Position numbers and translations under genes: made by a program
Assembly (NCBI GenBank): GCA_963704595.1
Contig: OY969922.1
Location: 1,674,001 to 1,738,000, forward strand
Origin: Acuticoccus sp963704595
Lineage (GTDB): Bacteria; Pseudomonadota; Alphaproteobacteria; Rhizobiales; Amorphaceae
Direction: 5' to 3'
Length of the DNA: 64,000 nt
Shown: in pieces, positions 1 through 8,212 of the stretch
Position numbering within the stretch: position 1 is the first letter of the stretch
Layout of the letters: the number at the start of each line of letters is the position of its first letter
Notes under the pieces: generated by a model
Told to the model about the DNA's origin: nothing
Database searches by the model: none
The model's input: only the letters and a program-made list of their open reading frames with translations

Positions 1-313
1 CGGTGAGGAGGCTGCCCAGAAGCTCGGCGAGCCCGCACTGGTCCGCCACCGACGCATAGCCTCGAGACAATTCCTCCATCACGATTGCGTAGGTTTCGCA
101 GTCGGCTCCGGCGCCGCCCAGCGTGTCCGGCACGGTGATGCCGAAGAGGCCGAGCTCGCCCATCTGCCTGTAGAGCGCCTCTGGGTATTCCTCGCTCTCG
201 TCGAGTGCGCCGGCCAGCGGGCGCACTTCCTCGTCGACGAATTCGCGCACCATCCGCGCGATCATCTCGCGCCGCTCGGCCATGTCCTCGGCCGGTGTCG
301 CAGCCTCACCCAT
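1..313 (-). CDS. acyl-CoA dehydrogenase, N-terminal fragment
   Basis: This is the first ~104 residues of a gene that runs off the left edge. Read on the minus strand from an ATG at 313, it gives an acyl-CoA dehydrogenase N-terminal helical domain: an amphipathic stretch (MAERREMIARMVREFVDEEV), then ELGLFGITVPDTLGGAGAD and VMEELSRGYASVADQCG, which are typical of the family. Such enzymes are FAD flavoproteins that introduce a 2,3-double bond into an acyl-CoA and pass electrons to ETF. The catalytic C-terminal half lies outside the window. It diverges from the TRAP/CoA-transferase operon at 447, with a 20-bp palindrome between them, so it probably supplies the dehydrogenation step for the acid imported there. 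Substrate unknown. Confidence 0.85.
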   Translation of the reverse strand, partial: MGEAATPAEDMAERREMIARMVREFVDEEVRPLAGALDESEEYPEALYRQMGELGLFGITVPDTLGGAGADCETYAIVMEELSRGYASVADQCGLAELLGSLLT

Positions 314-387
314 CCGCTTCCCCTGTTTTTATGCATCGGTTCCCGCCGCGGGGGCTTGCGCAGCCTCCGGCGTCGTCTCATACTCCG

Positions 388-407
388 CTACTAGATCGAT
401 CCAGTAG
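388..407. promoter_or_regulatory. 20-bp near-perfect palindrome, probable shared operator
   Basis: The sequence CTACTAGATCGATCCAGTAG pairs with itself at nine of ten positions. It lies in the 133-bp gap between the divergent acyl-CoA dehydrogenase and the TRAP operon, 40 bp before the dctP start. The size and symmetry suit a dimeric repressor such as a GntR/FadR-type or similar regulator. No regulator gene is visible in the window, so the partner protein is unknown. Confidence 0.5.
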
Positions 408-446
408 ATCGAGATCAAGCGATAAAAACGAAACAGGGAGAAAACG

Positions 447-1418
447 ATGCTTTCGATGAAATCCCGCGCGGCCGTCTGCGCTGCGCTCCTCACGTTCGCC
501 TCGCCGGCACTGGCGCTCGAACTCACCGCGGCGCACGTGAACCCGCCCGGCGAGCCGTCGAACATGGCGTTCGCGGAGCTTTCCAAGCGCCTCGCCGAGG
601 GTGAGACGGGCCTCACGCTCACCGTCTTCCCGCAGGGCCAGGTCGGCGGCGAGAAGGACGCGATCGAGCAGGCCCAGCTCGGCGCCATCACCATGACCAC
701 GGTGTCGAGCTCCAACGTATCGAGCTTCGCGCCCAGCATCGGCGTGTTCGACATCCCGTTCCTGTTCCGCGATGCCACCGAGCACCCCCGCGCGGTTGCC
801 GAGGGCGAGATCGGGCAGGGCATCGCCGAGAAGGTCCTCGCCGAATCCGGCCTCGAGATCCTCGGCTGGTGGAGCGCCGGTCAGCGCCACATCTTCACCC
901 GCGAGACCGACGTTTCGACGCCTGCCGACATGGGAGGCCTCAAGACCCGCGTGATCGGCAGCCCGGTCTACATCGACACCTTCAACGCGCTGGGTGCGCA
1001 GGCGACACCGATGCCCTACGGCGAGGTCTATACCGCGCTCGCCACCGGCACGATCGACGCGGCCGAGAACGACAGCTCAGGCTACCGCAACATGGGCTTC
1101 TGGGAGCAGGCACCGCACCTTTCGCTGACGGGCCACTTCTTCCTGTTCAAGCCGGTCGTCGCCAACAAGCAGATGATGGACAGCCTGTCGGAAGAGCAGC
1201 GCGCCGAGTTCGACCGCATCTTCTCCGAAGTCACCGACTACCAGTGGGACCTCTTCGCCAACAACCTCCAGGAAAACCTCGACTTCCTGAAGAGCAAGGG
1301 CGTCACCGTGACCGAGCCTGACCGCGAGACGTTCCGCGAAGCGGTCCAGCCCGTGGTCGACAAGTACACCGAGCAGTACGGCGCGGAACTCGTCCAGAAG
1401 ATCCGCGACACGAAGTAG
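447..1418 (+). CDS. TRAP transporter substrate-binding protein (DctP family)
   Basis: Periplasmic receptor of a tripartite ATP-independent transporter, 323 residues. The N-terminus is a Sec signal peptide with a hydrophobic core ending ASPALALE. The mature part has the DctP fold signatures: the GGLKTRVIGSPVYIDTFNAL segment holds the arginine that in this family pairs with a substrate carboxylate, followed by PMPYGEVYTALATGTIDAAE. The ATG at 447 sits 5 nt after GGGAGA. It is followed by two strong hairpins and then by both membrane subunits. The downstream CoA-transferase, hydratase and dehydrogenase suggest an organic acid as ligand; its identity cannot be read from the sequence. Confidence 0.93.
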   Translation: MLSMKSRAAVCAALLTFASPALALELTAAHVNPPGEPSNMAFAELSKRLAEGETGLTLTVFPQGQVGGEKDAIEQAQLGAITMTTVSSSNVSSFAPSIGVFDIPFLFRDATEHPRAVAEGEIGQGIAEKVLAESGLEILGWWSAGQRHIFTRETDVSTPADMGGLKTRVIGSPVYIDTFNALGAQATPMPYGEVYTALATGTIDAAENDSSGYRNMGFWEQAPHLSLTGHFFLFKPVVANKQMMDSLSEEQRAEFDRIFSEVTDYQWDLFANNLQENLDFLKSKGVTVTEPDRETFREAVQPVVDKYTEQYGAELVQKIRDTK

Positions 1419-1428
1419 TCCTGCAGCG

Positions 1429-1498
1429 CGGGCCGCGGCGATCGCGCCGCGGCCCGTTCGTTCGGCCGCGCACGCGGATCGCCCCCGGCGCCGGGGGC
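1429..1498 (+). promoter_or_regulatory. two strong intra-operon hairpins after dctP
   Basis: Two GC-rich inverted repeats fill the 141-bp gap between dctP and the small permease gene. The first has perfect 12-bp arms (CGGGCCGCGGCG at 1429-1440 and its complement at 1445-1456) around an ATCG loop. The second is a perfect 18-bp palindrome at 1481-1498. Neither has a U-tract. This is the usual arrangement where a hairpin protects the receptor mRNA or partly terminates, so that receptor outnumbers permease. Confidence 0.6.
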
Positions 1499-1559
1499 CG
1501 GCATTCCTGTTGATGGCGGCGTGCCCTCCGACCCGGGCCGGCCAGCCGGAGAGTTTCAA

Positions 1560-2087
1560 ATGAGCGACACACTGCTGCGCATCGAGCGAGCGGTCACGTC
1601 CGTCGAGAGGCTGGTGATTTTCCTCGCCTTCCTCGGCCTCGTCGTGACGCTGTTCATGCAGGTCGTCTTCCGCTTCGTCATCCAGAGCCCGCTCGACTTC
1701 ACCGAGGAGCTCTCGCGCATCCTCATCATCTGGCTGGTCTTCGTCAGCGCCGCCAACGCGGTGACGCTCGCCGAGCACTTCGTGGTCGATTTCGTGGTGA
1801 ACTTCTTTCCAAGGCGCCTGTTCAACGTCCTCGCCTACGCCATCGACGCGATCTGCCTCGCCTTCATGGTGGTCGCCGCGTTCATCAGCTACCGCACGGC
1901 GTTCGGCGGCTCGGGCCAGGTCATGCCCGCGCTTCAGGTCTCGATCATCGTGCAGACGCTGGCGATGCCGGTCGGCTTCACGCTGATGGCGTTCCACGCG
2001 GTCATCCTCCTCCTTGCCCGCAGGCATATCGGCGACCCGAGCCCGCTCGTCGCCGTTGAAACCGCCAGCCGCGAGGGAGCACGCTGA
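1560..2087 (+). CDS. TRAP transporter small permease (DctQ family)
   Basis: Four-helix membrane subunit of the TRAP transporter, 175 residues. Hydrophobic segments lie near residues 20-45 (LVIFLAFLGLVVTLFMQVVF), 52-75, 85-115 and 125-150. The motif FTEELSRILIIWLVFVSAAN matches the DctQ signature. I place the start at the ATG at 1560, preceded by GGAGAG, and not at a possible upstream start at 1521 that lacks a good ribosome site. Its TGA overlaps the ATG of the large permease (ATGA at 2087), so the two subunits are translationally coupled. Confidence 0.92.
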   Translation: MSDTLLRIERAVTSVERLVIFLAFLGLVVTLFMQVVFRFVIQSPLDFTEELSRILIIWLVFVSAANAVTLAEHFVVDFVVNFFPRRLFNVLAYAIDAICLAFMVVAAFISYRTAFGGSGQVMPALQVSIIVQTLAMPVGFTLMAFHAVILLLARRHIGDPSPLVAVETASREGAR

Positions 2088-3361
2088 TGCTGATCTCGCT
2101 GATCCTCCTCCTGATCCTCGTCCTGATCCTCCTGCGCGCGCCGATCTTCGTTGCGCTCGGCGCGCCGGCGTTCCTGTGGCTCTACCTCAAGGGCGTCCCG
2201 CTCGGCCTCGCGCCGCAGCGGATGATCGGCACGATCGACAACTCGATCCTCCTCGCGGTGCCGATGTTCCTCCTCGCCGGCCGCCTCATGAATCTCTGCG
2301 GTGCGACGGAGCGGATCTTCAACTTCGCGCAGGCGCTTGTCGGCCATATCCGCGGCGGCCTCGGCTACGTCTCGGTGATGGCGAGCATCATCTTCTCGGC
2401 AATGTCGGGCTCGGCGGCAGCGGACGCGGTCGGCGTCGGCACCATCACCGTGAAGGCGATGCGCCAGCGCGGCTACGACCCCGAATTCGCGGCCGCGATC
2501 ACGCTGGCGTCCTCCACCTTGGCGCCGATCGTCCCGCCGTCGATCATCATGATCGTCTACGGCGCCGCGGCGAACGTCTCGATCGGCCGTCTCTTCATCG
2601 CCGGCCTCTTCCCGGGCTTCGTCATCGCCTCGTGCCTCTTCATCGCCGTCGGCGTGCTGAGCTGGAAGCGCGGCTATCCCAAAGGCGAGGCGTTCTCGCT
2701 GCGCAACGTCCTCGTCGCGCTGAAGGACGCGATCCTCGTCCTCCTCACGCCGGTCCTCATCATCGGCGGCATCTTCTCCGGCGTCTTCACGCCGACCGAG
2801 GCGGGCGTCGTCGCGGTGGTCTACGTGATCCTGATCGGCCTCATCTACGGCACGCTCCGCTTCCGCGACTTCTACAACGAGGTCGTGATGGCGGGCACCG
2901 CGGTCGGCGTCCTGATGCTCGTCATCAGCGTCTCGGGCCTCGACGGCTGGATGTTCGCCCGCGAGCAGCTGCCGATGCTGATGGCAGAGGGCGTCACCAG
3001 CATCTCGACCGACCCCGCCGTGGTCACGTTCCTGATCCTCGGTCTCGTCCTCTTCCTCGGCATGTTCATGGACGCGACGCCCATCATCCTGATGGTGGTC
3101 CCGTTCGTGGTGCCGCTGACGCAGATCGTCGGCATCGACCCGGTGCATCTCGGCGTGATGTTCTGCATCATGTGCGTCATCGGCCTCATCACGCCGCCCG
3201 TGGGGATCGCGCTCTACGGCGTCGCGATGGTGTCGCGCCTGCCGATCGAACGGGTCTTCTGGGCGACGCTGCCCTTCTTCATTACGCTGCTTCTCGCCAT
3301 TGTAGCGCTCGTCTTCATGCCCGGCGCCATCCAGTGGCTGCCGAACCTCATTCTCGGATAA
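2087..3361 (+). CDS. TRAP transporter large permease (DctM family)
   Basis: Channel subunit of the sodium-driven TRAP importer, 424 residues with about a dozen hydrophobic segments. Family landmarks include MSGSAAADAVGVGTITVKAM, the LAPIVPPSIIMIVYG segment, and near the C-terminus the repeat-related LITPPVGIALYGVAMVS. The gene overlaps the DctQ stop codon and is followed after 5 bp by the CoA-transferase, so transport and activation of the substrate are co-expressed. Length and topology are normal for DctM. Confidence 0.94.
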   Translation: MLISLILLLILVLILLRAPIFVALGAPAFLWLYLKGVPLGLAPQRMIGTIDNSILLAVPMFLLAGRLMNLCGATERIFNFAQALVGHIRGGLGYVSVMASIIFSAMSGSAAADAVGVGTITVKAMRQRGYDPEFAAAITLASSTLAPIVPPSIIMIVYGAAANVSIGRLFIAGLFPGFVIASCLFIAVGVLSWKRGYPKGEAFSLRNVLVALKDAILVLLTPVLIIGGIFSGVFTPTEAGVVAVVYVILIGLIYGTLRFRDFYNEVVMAGTAVGVLMLVISVSGLDGWMFAREQLPMLMAEGVTSISTDPAVVTFLILGLVLFLGMFMDATPIILMVVPFVVPLTQIVGIDPVHLGVMFCIMCVIGLITPPVGIALYGVAMVSRLPIERVFWATLPFFITLLLAIVALVFMPGAIQWLPNLILG

Positions 3362-3366
3362 TCACG

Positions 3367-4893
3367 ATGCAGACCAAGGTGATGACCCCCGAAGCCATTG
3401 CGGCGGAGATCGAGGACGGCGCGACGATCGCCGTCACCGGTTCGGGCGGCGGCATGCTGGAGGCGGACACGATCTATGCCGCCCTCGAAAAGCGCTTCCT
3501 CGAGACCGGGCACCCGAACAACCTCACGCTGATCCACGCGCTGGGCTTCGGAGACCGCAAGACGCTGGGCACCAACCGCTTCGCCCACGAGGGGATGGTG
3601 AAGCGCGTCATCGGCGGGCACTGGACCTGGTCGAGGCCGATGCAGGCGCTGGCGAAGGAGAACAGGATCGAGGCCTACTCGCTGCCGAGCGGCGTCATCA
3701 GCCTGCTCCTGCGCGAGAGCGGTGCCGGCCGGCCGGGCCTCATTACCAGGACCGGGCTCGGCACCTTCGTCGACCCCGTCAACGGCGGCGGCCGGGTCAA
3801 CACCGCGGCGGTGGACGACATCGTCGAGCGCGTCGAGTTCGATGGCGAGCCGTACCTGCGCTACAAGCCGCTGAAGATCGACGTCGCGATCATCAAGGGC
3901 ACCTTCGCCGACACCGCCGGCAACATCTCGATGGTGGACGAGCCGGCGGACCTCGATTCGTTCGCCGTCGCGCTCGCCGGGCACAACTGCGGCGGCCGCG
4001 TCTACGTCCAGGTGCGCGACCGGGTGCGGCCCGGCTCCTTGCGCCCGCGCGAGGTCTCGCTCCCCGGCATCCTGGTCGACGCCATCACCGTCTGCCCCAA
4101 CCAGGACCAGACCTACCACGGCGGCTACGACCCGGCGCTCTCGGGCCGCGTGCGCACCATGCTGGTGCCGGAGCAGACCGACGCCGCTGGCGGGCCGAAG
4201 CGGGTCATTGCGCTGCGCGGCGCGATGGAGCTTGCACCGGGTGCCTGCGTCAACTTCGGGTTCGGCGCCTCGGCGGGCGTCGCCGAGATCATCAGCGAGC
4301 GCGATGCGTTCGACGACTACTGGACGACCATCGAGCAGGGCATCCACGGCGGCTCGATGCTGACCGGCGACATGTTCGGCATGGCGGCGAACCCGGTCGC
4401 GATCCTCCCGGCGTCCAACCAGTTCGACTTCTACCATGGCGGCGGGCTCGACACGGCGTTCCTCGGCATTGCCGAGGTGGACGCCACCGGCAACGTCAAC
4501 GTCAGCCACATCGGCGGCCAGATTGTCGGCCCCGGCGGCTTCATCGACATCACGCAGAACGCCAAGAAGGTCGTCTTCTGCGGCACGTTCGACGCCAAGG
4601 GCTCGAAGGTCACGATCGACCATGGCGAGATCAGGATCGAGCGGAACGGCGACATCCAGAAGTTCGTGAAGTCGGTCGCGGCGATCACCTTCTCCAGCGA
4701 GGAGGCGCTGCGGCGCGGGCAGGAGGTGCTCTACATCACCGAGCGGGCCGTGTTCCGCCTCGGCCCGGACGGGGTGGAACTCGTCGAGGTCGCGCCCGGC
4801 GTCGACATCGAGCGCGATATTCTGGGCCGGATGGAGTTCTCGCCCGTCGTGCGCGACGTGAAGCCGATGGCGGAGGCCCTGTTCCGCAAATGA
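3367..4893 (+). CDS. acyl-CoA:carboxylate CoA-transferase (YdiF/propionate CoA-transferase type)
   Basis: Family I CoA-transferase with both halves fused in one chain, 508 residues. It moves CoA from an acyl-CoA donor to a free carboxylic acid by way of a glutamyl-CoA intermediate. The N-terminal GSGGGMLEADTIY stretch is the glycine-rich start of the first domain. In the second domain TIEQGIHGG carries the probable catalytic glutamate at residue 323, close to the position known in propionate CoA-transferase. The start at 3367 gives a normal family length. Its stop overlaps the next start (4890). In context it should activate the acid imported by the TRAP system. Exact donor and acceptor are unknown. 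Confidence 0.88.
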   Translation: MQTKVMTPEAIAAEIEDGATIAVTGSGGGMLEADTIYAALEKRFLETGHPNNLTLIHALGFGDRKTLGTNRFAHEGMVKRVIGGHWTWSRPMQALAKENRIEAYSLPSGVISLLLRESGAGRPGLITRTGLGTFVDPVNGGGRVNTAAVDDIVERVEFDGEPYLRYKPLKIDVAIIKGTFADTAGNISMVDEPADLDSFAVALAGHNCGGRVYVQVRDRVRPGSLRPREVSLPGILVDAITVCPNQDQTYHGGYDPALSGRVRTMLVPEQTDAAGGPKRVIALRGAMELAPGACVNFGFGASAGVAEIISERDAFDDYWTTIEQGIHGGSMLTGDMFGMAANPVAILPASNQFDFYHGGGLDTAFLGIAEVDATGNVNVSHIGGQIVGPGGFIDITQNAKKVVFCGTFDAKGSKVTIDHGEIRIERNGDIQKFVKSVAAITFSSEEALRRGQEVLYITERAVFRLGPDGVELVEVAPGVDIERDILGRMEFSPVVRDVKPMAEALFRK

Positions 4894-5648
4894 GCGAATG
4901 CCTTGAAATCACCGACCGGGGCCCCGTCCGACAGCTCGCGATGACCGGCGTGCCGAGCCGCGGCAACCCGCTTTCGGTGGAGCTGATCGCGGCGCTGCAC
5001 GAGGCGGTGCTCGCCGCCGAAGACGACCCGGCGATCCGCGTCATGGTTCTCACCGGCACGGAGCGCTTCTTCTCCGTCGGCGCGGACCTGCGCGACGTCG
5101 ACAAGCTCACCGCGACCGAGGCGGTGCTCGCCAACTGGCTCGACGAGTTCGACCGGATCGCCCGCTCGGCCAAGCCCATCGTGGCGGCGGTGCGAGGCCA
5201 TGCCGTCGGCGGCGGCTTCGAGCTTGCGCTCACCTGCGACATGATCGTGGCGGCGGAGGACGCGAAGATGTCGCTCCCCGAAACCGGGATCGGCGTCATT
5301 CCGGGGCAGGGCGGCACGCAGCGCATCCTGCAGCGCGCCGGCCAGGCCATCGCGGCGGACCTCGTCCTCACCGGCCGCATCCTCACCGGCACAGAGGCGC
5401 GCGAACTCGGCATCGTCGCCCGCACAGCGCCGGCAACGGATGTTCTGGCGCTGGCGCACGAGGTGGCGGACGCCATCGCGGCGCGCAGCGAGCCCGCCGT
5501 CCGTTTCGCCCGCGAGATCCTTCGAGAGGCGAGCGAGGGGCACCTCAGGCAAACGCTGCGGATGGAGCGCCTGTTCGCCTCCCTCATCCTCGACACTGAC
5601 GAGCGCCGCCAGCGGGTCGGCGATTTCCTGAAGAAGAGACCCCGATGA
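4890..5648 (+). CDS. enoyl-CoA hydratase/isomerase family protein
   Basis: Crotonase-fold enzyme, 252 residues. The oxyanion-hole and active-site regions are clear: VGADLRDVDKL, then GGGFELALTCDMIVAAEDA with Glu111, and LPETGIGVIPGQGGTQR with Glu131. The 20-residue spacing equals that of the two catalytic glutamates in true enoyl-CoA hydratases, so hydration of a 2,3-enoyl-CoA is likely. It overlaps the CoA-transferase by 4 bp and the following dehydrogenase by 4 bp. Together with the divergent acyl-CoA dehydrogenase it forms the dehydrogenation-hydration pair of a beta-oxidation-like route. Confidence 0.9.
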   Translation: MSECLEITDRGPVRQLAMTGVPSRGNPLSVELIAALHEAVLAAEDDPAIRVMVLTGTERFFSVGADLRDVDKLTATEAVLANWLDEFDRIARSAKPIVAAVRGHAVGGGFELALTCDMIVAAEDAKMSLPETGIGVIPGQGGTQRILQRAGQAIAADLVLTGRILTGTEARELGIVARTAPATDVLALAHEVADAIAARSEPAVRFAREILREASEGHLRQTLRMERLFASLILDTDERRQRVGDFLKKRPR

Positions 5649-6475
5649 CGAGCGCCACACCGCAGGACGGCGGACTTCCCCTTCCCATCGCAGGCGACAC
5701 GCGCGTCTACACGATCATCGGCGACCCAATCGGCCAGGTCGGCTCGCCGCGTGTCTTCAACACGCTTTTCCGCGAGAAGGGCGTGCGCGCCGTGCTGGTG
5801 CCGCTCCATGTGGCTCCGGCGGACCTCGAGGCGGCGATGCGCGGTTTCAGGACGTTCCGGAACGTCGACGGCGTTGTCGTCACCGTGCCGCACAAGATGG
5901 CGGCGGCGGCGTTCTGCGACCGGCTGGGCGACGCGGGCGCGCGGATCGGCGCGGTCAACGCCATCCGCCGCGAGCCCGACGGCAGCTACTTCGGCGACAA
6001 TTTCGACGGCAAGGGCTGCATCATCGGCCTCGAACGCGCAGGCCACAGCGTCGCCGGCAAGCGCACGCTGATCGTCGGCGCAGGCGGGGCGGGCGCAGCG
6101 GTCGCTCACGCGTTCGCGGACGCGGGCGCGACGCCGATCACGATCTTCGACGTCGACGCCGCGCGGGCCGACGTGCTGGCGCAGAGCGTGGCGAAAGGCC
6201 GGCCCCGCGTGGTCGCGCAGACCGGCGCGCCTGACCCGACCGGCTACGAGGTGGTGGTGAACTGCACCCCGATCGGCATGAAGCCCGGCGACCCGTACCC
6301 GGTCGACCCGGAGAAGCTCTCTCCCGCGACGCTGGTGGTGGACGTCATCCTGAAGCCGCGCATCTCGCCGCTGCTGGAGGCAGCCGCGGCCAAGGGCTGC
6401 AAGACCCAGCCTGGCCACATGATGCTGGAGGGGCAGGCCGAAGCCGTCGCCCGCTTCTTCAACGTGATGGACTGA
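5645..6475 (+). CDS. shikimate dehydrogenase-like oxidoreductase (AroE/YdiB family)
   Basis: NAD(P)-dependent dehydrogenase of the shikimate/quinate family, 276 residues. The substrate lobe has VTVPHK with the catalytic lysine at 84 and NFDGKG with the matching aspartate at 121. The nucleotide lobe begins with the glycine-rich IVGAGGAGAAVAHAFA. The usual Ser-x-Ser near the N-terminus is replaced by GQVGSP, so the substrate pocket probably differs from housekeeping AroE. It is the last gene of the TRAP/CoA-transferase operon and overlaps the hydratase. A catabolic role on quinate, shikimate or another cyclic hydroxy-acid is more likely than aromatic amino acid synthesis, but this is inference. 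Confidence 0.85.
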   Translation: MTSATPQDGGLPLPIAGDTRVYTIIGDPIGQVGSPRVFNTLFREKGVRAVLVPLHVAPADLEAAMRGFRTFRNVDGVVVTVPHKMAAAAFCDRLGDAGARIGAVNAIRREPDGSYFGDNFDGKGCIIGLERAGHSVAGKRTLIVGAGGAGAAVAHAFADAGATPITIFDVDAARADVLAQSVAKGRPRVVAQTGAPDPTGYEVVVNCTPIGMKPGDPYPVDPEKLSPATLVVDVILKPRISPLLEAAAAKGCKTQPGHMMLEGQAEAVARFFNVMD

Positions 6476-6597
6476 CGCGCGGCAGCCGGAGACGCGTCGG
6501 CGCTTGACTCCGGCGCCCGTCCGGCAAACCTCTGCGCATTCGATCCGGCCGGCCCATTGTGGGACGGTGGCCGGGAAAACGGCAGGGAGGGCGCAGC

Positions 6598-7056
6598 GTG
6601 GCGGAGCGGACCGAGGTGATGTTCTACCACCTCGAGCATCAGTCGCTGGAGGACGTTCTCCCGGTCCTCCTGGAGAAGACGCTCGCCCGCGGCTGGAAGG
6701 CCGTCGTCGAAGTGCCGGACGCTGCCCGCCTCGAAGCGCTGGACCGGCACCTCTGGGTCTTCCGCGAGGACAGCTTCCTGCCCCACGCCAGCGAGCCCGA
6801 GGATTCCGGCGAGCGCCAGCCCGTCTGGCTGACCACCGGGCGCACCAACCCAAACGGCGCGAGCGTGCGCTTCCTCGCAGGCGGCGCAGAGCCTGCCGAC
6901 GTCGGCGAGTACGACCGGGTGATCCTCCTCTTCTCGTCGGACGACGAGGAGGCGATCGCGCGGGCGCGGCAGCACTGGAAGCCGCTCAAGGCGGCGGGGC
7001 ACGACTGCACCTACTGGCAGCAGACGGTTTCGGGCGGCTGGACCAAGAAGGCCTGA
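6598..7056 (+). CDS. holC: DNA polymerase III subunit chi
   Basis: Chi subunit of the replicative clamp-loader complex, which links the holoenzyme to SSB; 152 residues. Family features are FYHLEHQSLEDVLPVLLEKT at the start, WVFREDSFLPH in the middle, and VILLFSSDDEEAIARARQHW near the C-terminus. I choose GTG at 6598, 7 nt after GGGAGG; the reading frame stays open to 6559 without a better site. It follows the catabolic operon by 122 bp and is probably a separate unit. Confidence 0.85.
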   Translation: MAERTEVMFYHLEHQSLEDVLPVLLEKTLARGWKAVVEVPDAARLEALDRHLWVFREDSFLPHASEPEDSGERQPVWLTTGRTNPNGASVRFLAGGAEPADVGEYDRVILLFSSDDEEAIARARQHWKPLKAAGHDCTYWQQTVSGGWTKKA

Positions 7057-7075
7057 GCCGCCGGGCGCCGGGCCG

Positions 7076-7975
7076 TCAGGCCCAGAGGCGGCGGGGGGAG
7101 GGCTCGCGCATCGGAGCGGCTTCACCCTCGGCGCGGGCGGCCTGCGCTTCCTCGGTCTTCACCCGCGCCGCCTCGCGAAGCCGGGCGGAACGGCTCTGGG
7201 GCTCCGGCGGAAGGGCGGCGGCGATGCAAGCCGTGGTCGCCTCGGCCTTCTCCCGTGCCTTCTCGAAGCGGCTGAGCGGCCGCGCCTCAAGCCGCGCGAT
7301 CCGCGCCTCGAGGGCCTGGATGGTCAGCTGCAGCGCCTCGATGATCTGCGCGTCATGGGTGCTGCGGTCCTGCCGGACGGGCGCGGCCTGCACGGGCGCA
7401 CGGGCCGGCCCTTCGGCGATCCCGGGCTCCGCGCGCACGTTTTCGATATAGGTCGGCGCGCGGCGCGCGGGCACGGGTTCGGCCTGCGGCGCCCGCTCGT
7501 AGTAGGGGCGCGGCCGCTCCGGCGCGGGGGCCGGTCGGCCGGAGAGCGGCTCGGCCTCGAACCGCTGCGGCCTGCCGGCCCACTCGCGCGGCTGCGGCGC
7601 CGGGGCATGGCGCGGCGGCAGTGCGGGTGCGACCTGGCGCGGCGCCCCGTAGGACGGCTCGGGCGGCCGGGTGCGGTAGCGCCGCTCCTCGATGGCGCGG
7701 GCAAGCTCGTGAAAATCGCCGTAGGTCGCGGGATCGCCGGCCCGCTGGGCGTAGCGCGGCGTGGCATAGGCCGGGCGCGGCGGGGCCGCGCGGTATTCGG
7801 CGGCGCTCAGGCGCTCCTCCACATAGGTCTGCCGCCAGGGCGCGGTGCGCGGTTCGGGCCGCACGTCGCGGTGGGGCTCGTGGCGGGGGGCGGTGGTCCA
7901 TGCCTCGGGTTCACCCATCAGCGCTGCACCGTTATAGTTGCGGTCATACGGTCTGTTCAGCATGCGCTTCCCCAT
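7076..7975 (-). CDS. proline/arginine-rich protein with C-terminal coiled coil, unknown function
   Basis: Not recognised. The protein has about 299 residues. Residues ~15-215 are low-complexity, dominated by Pro, Ala, Arg and Tyr, with repeated short APxP-type motifs. The C-terminal third is alpha-helical, with a heptad-like run (IIEALQLTIQALEARIARLE) followed by a charged Ala/Glu/Arg helix. There is no signal peptide or membrane segment. The start could be the ATG at 7975 (MGKRML) or 7963. It converges on holC, and a 237-bp gap separates it from the divergent rnhB. The composition suggests a disordered scaffold or envelope-associated protein, but no function can be assigned. Confidence 0.55.
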   Translation of the reverse strand: MGKRMLNRPYDRNYNGAALMGEPEAWTTAPRHEPHRDVRPEPRTAPWRQTYVEERLSAAEYRAAPPRPAYATPRYAQRAGDPATYGDFHELARAIEERRYRTRPPEPSYGAPRQVAPALPPRHAPAPQPREWAGRPQRFEAEPLSGRPAPAPERPRPYYERAPQAEPVPARRAPTYIENVRAEPGIAEGPARAPVQAAPVRQDRSTHDAQIIEALQLTIQALEARIARLEARPLSRFEKAREKAEATTACIAAALPPEPQSRSARLREAARVKTEEAQAARAEGEAAPMREPSPRRLWA

Positions 7976-8212
7976 CTGAGAGCGACTTCCATGGCTGGAC
8001 CAGCAACGAATCAAATCTGAGCGTTTCCAGCGCTTTGAGGATTGGACAGTTCCCCGGCGTTTAACGCAAAGCCTCAGCAGCCTTTTGCACAGTCTGGGCA
8101 CGCGGAACTTGCGACAAACGGGGAGAACCGCGGGCGGGACCTTCAAATCCTGCGCCGGATGCGGGATCTCATCGGGCGGTGAAGCAACGCCGGATCGGCG
8201 CCGGGAGACTTG

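Noticed and set aside
2014..4893. A 959-codon plus-strand frame containing the CoA-transferase
   Set aside because: The first ~450 codons are the wrong frame of the TRAP permease; the real gene starts at 3367.
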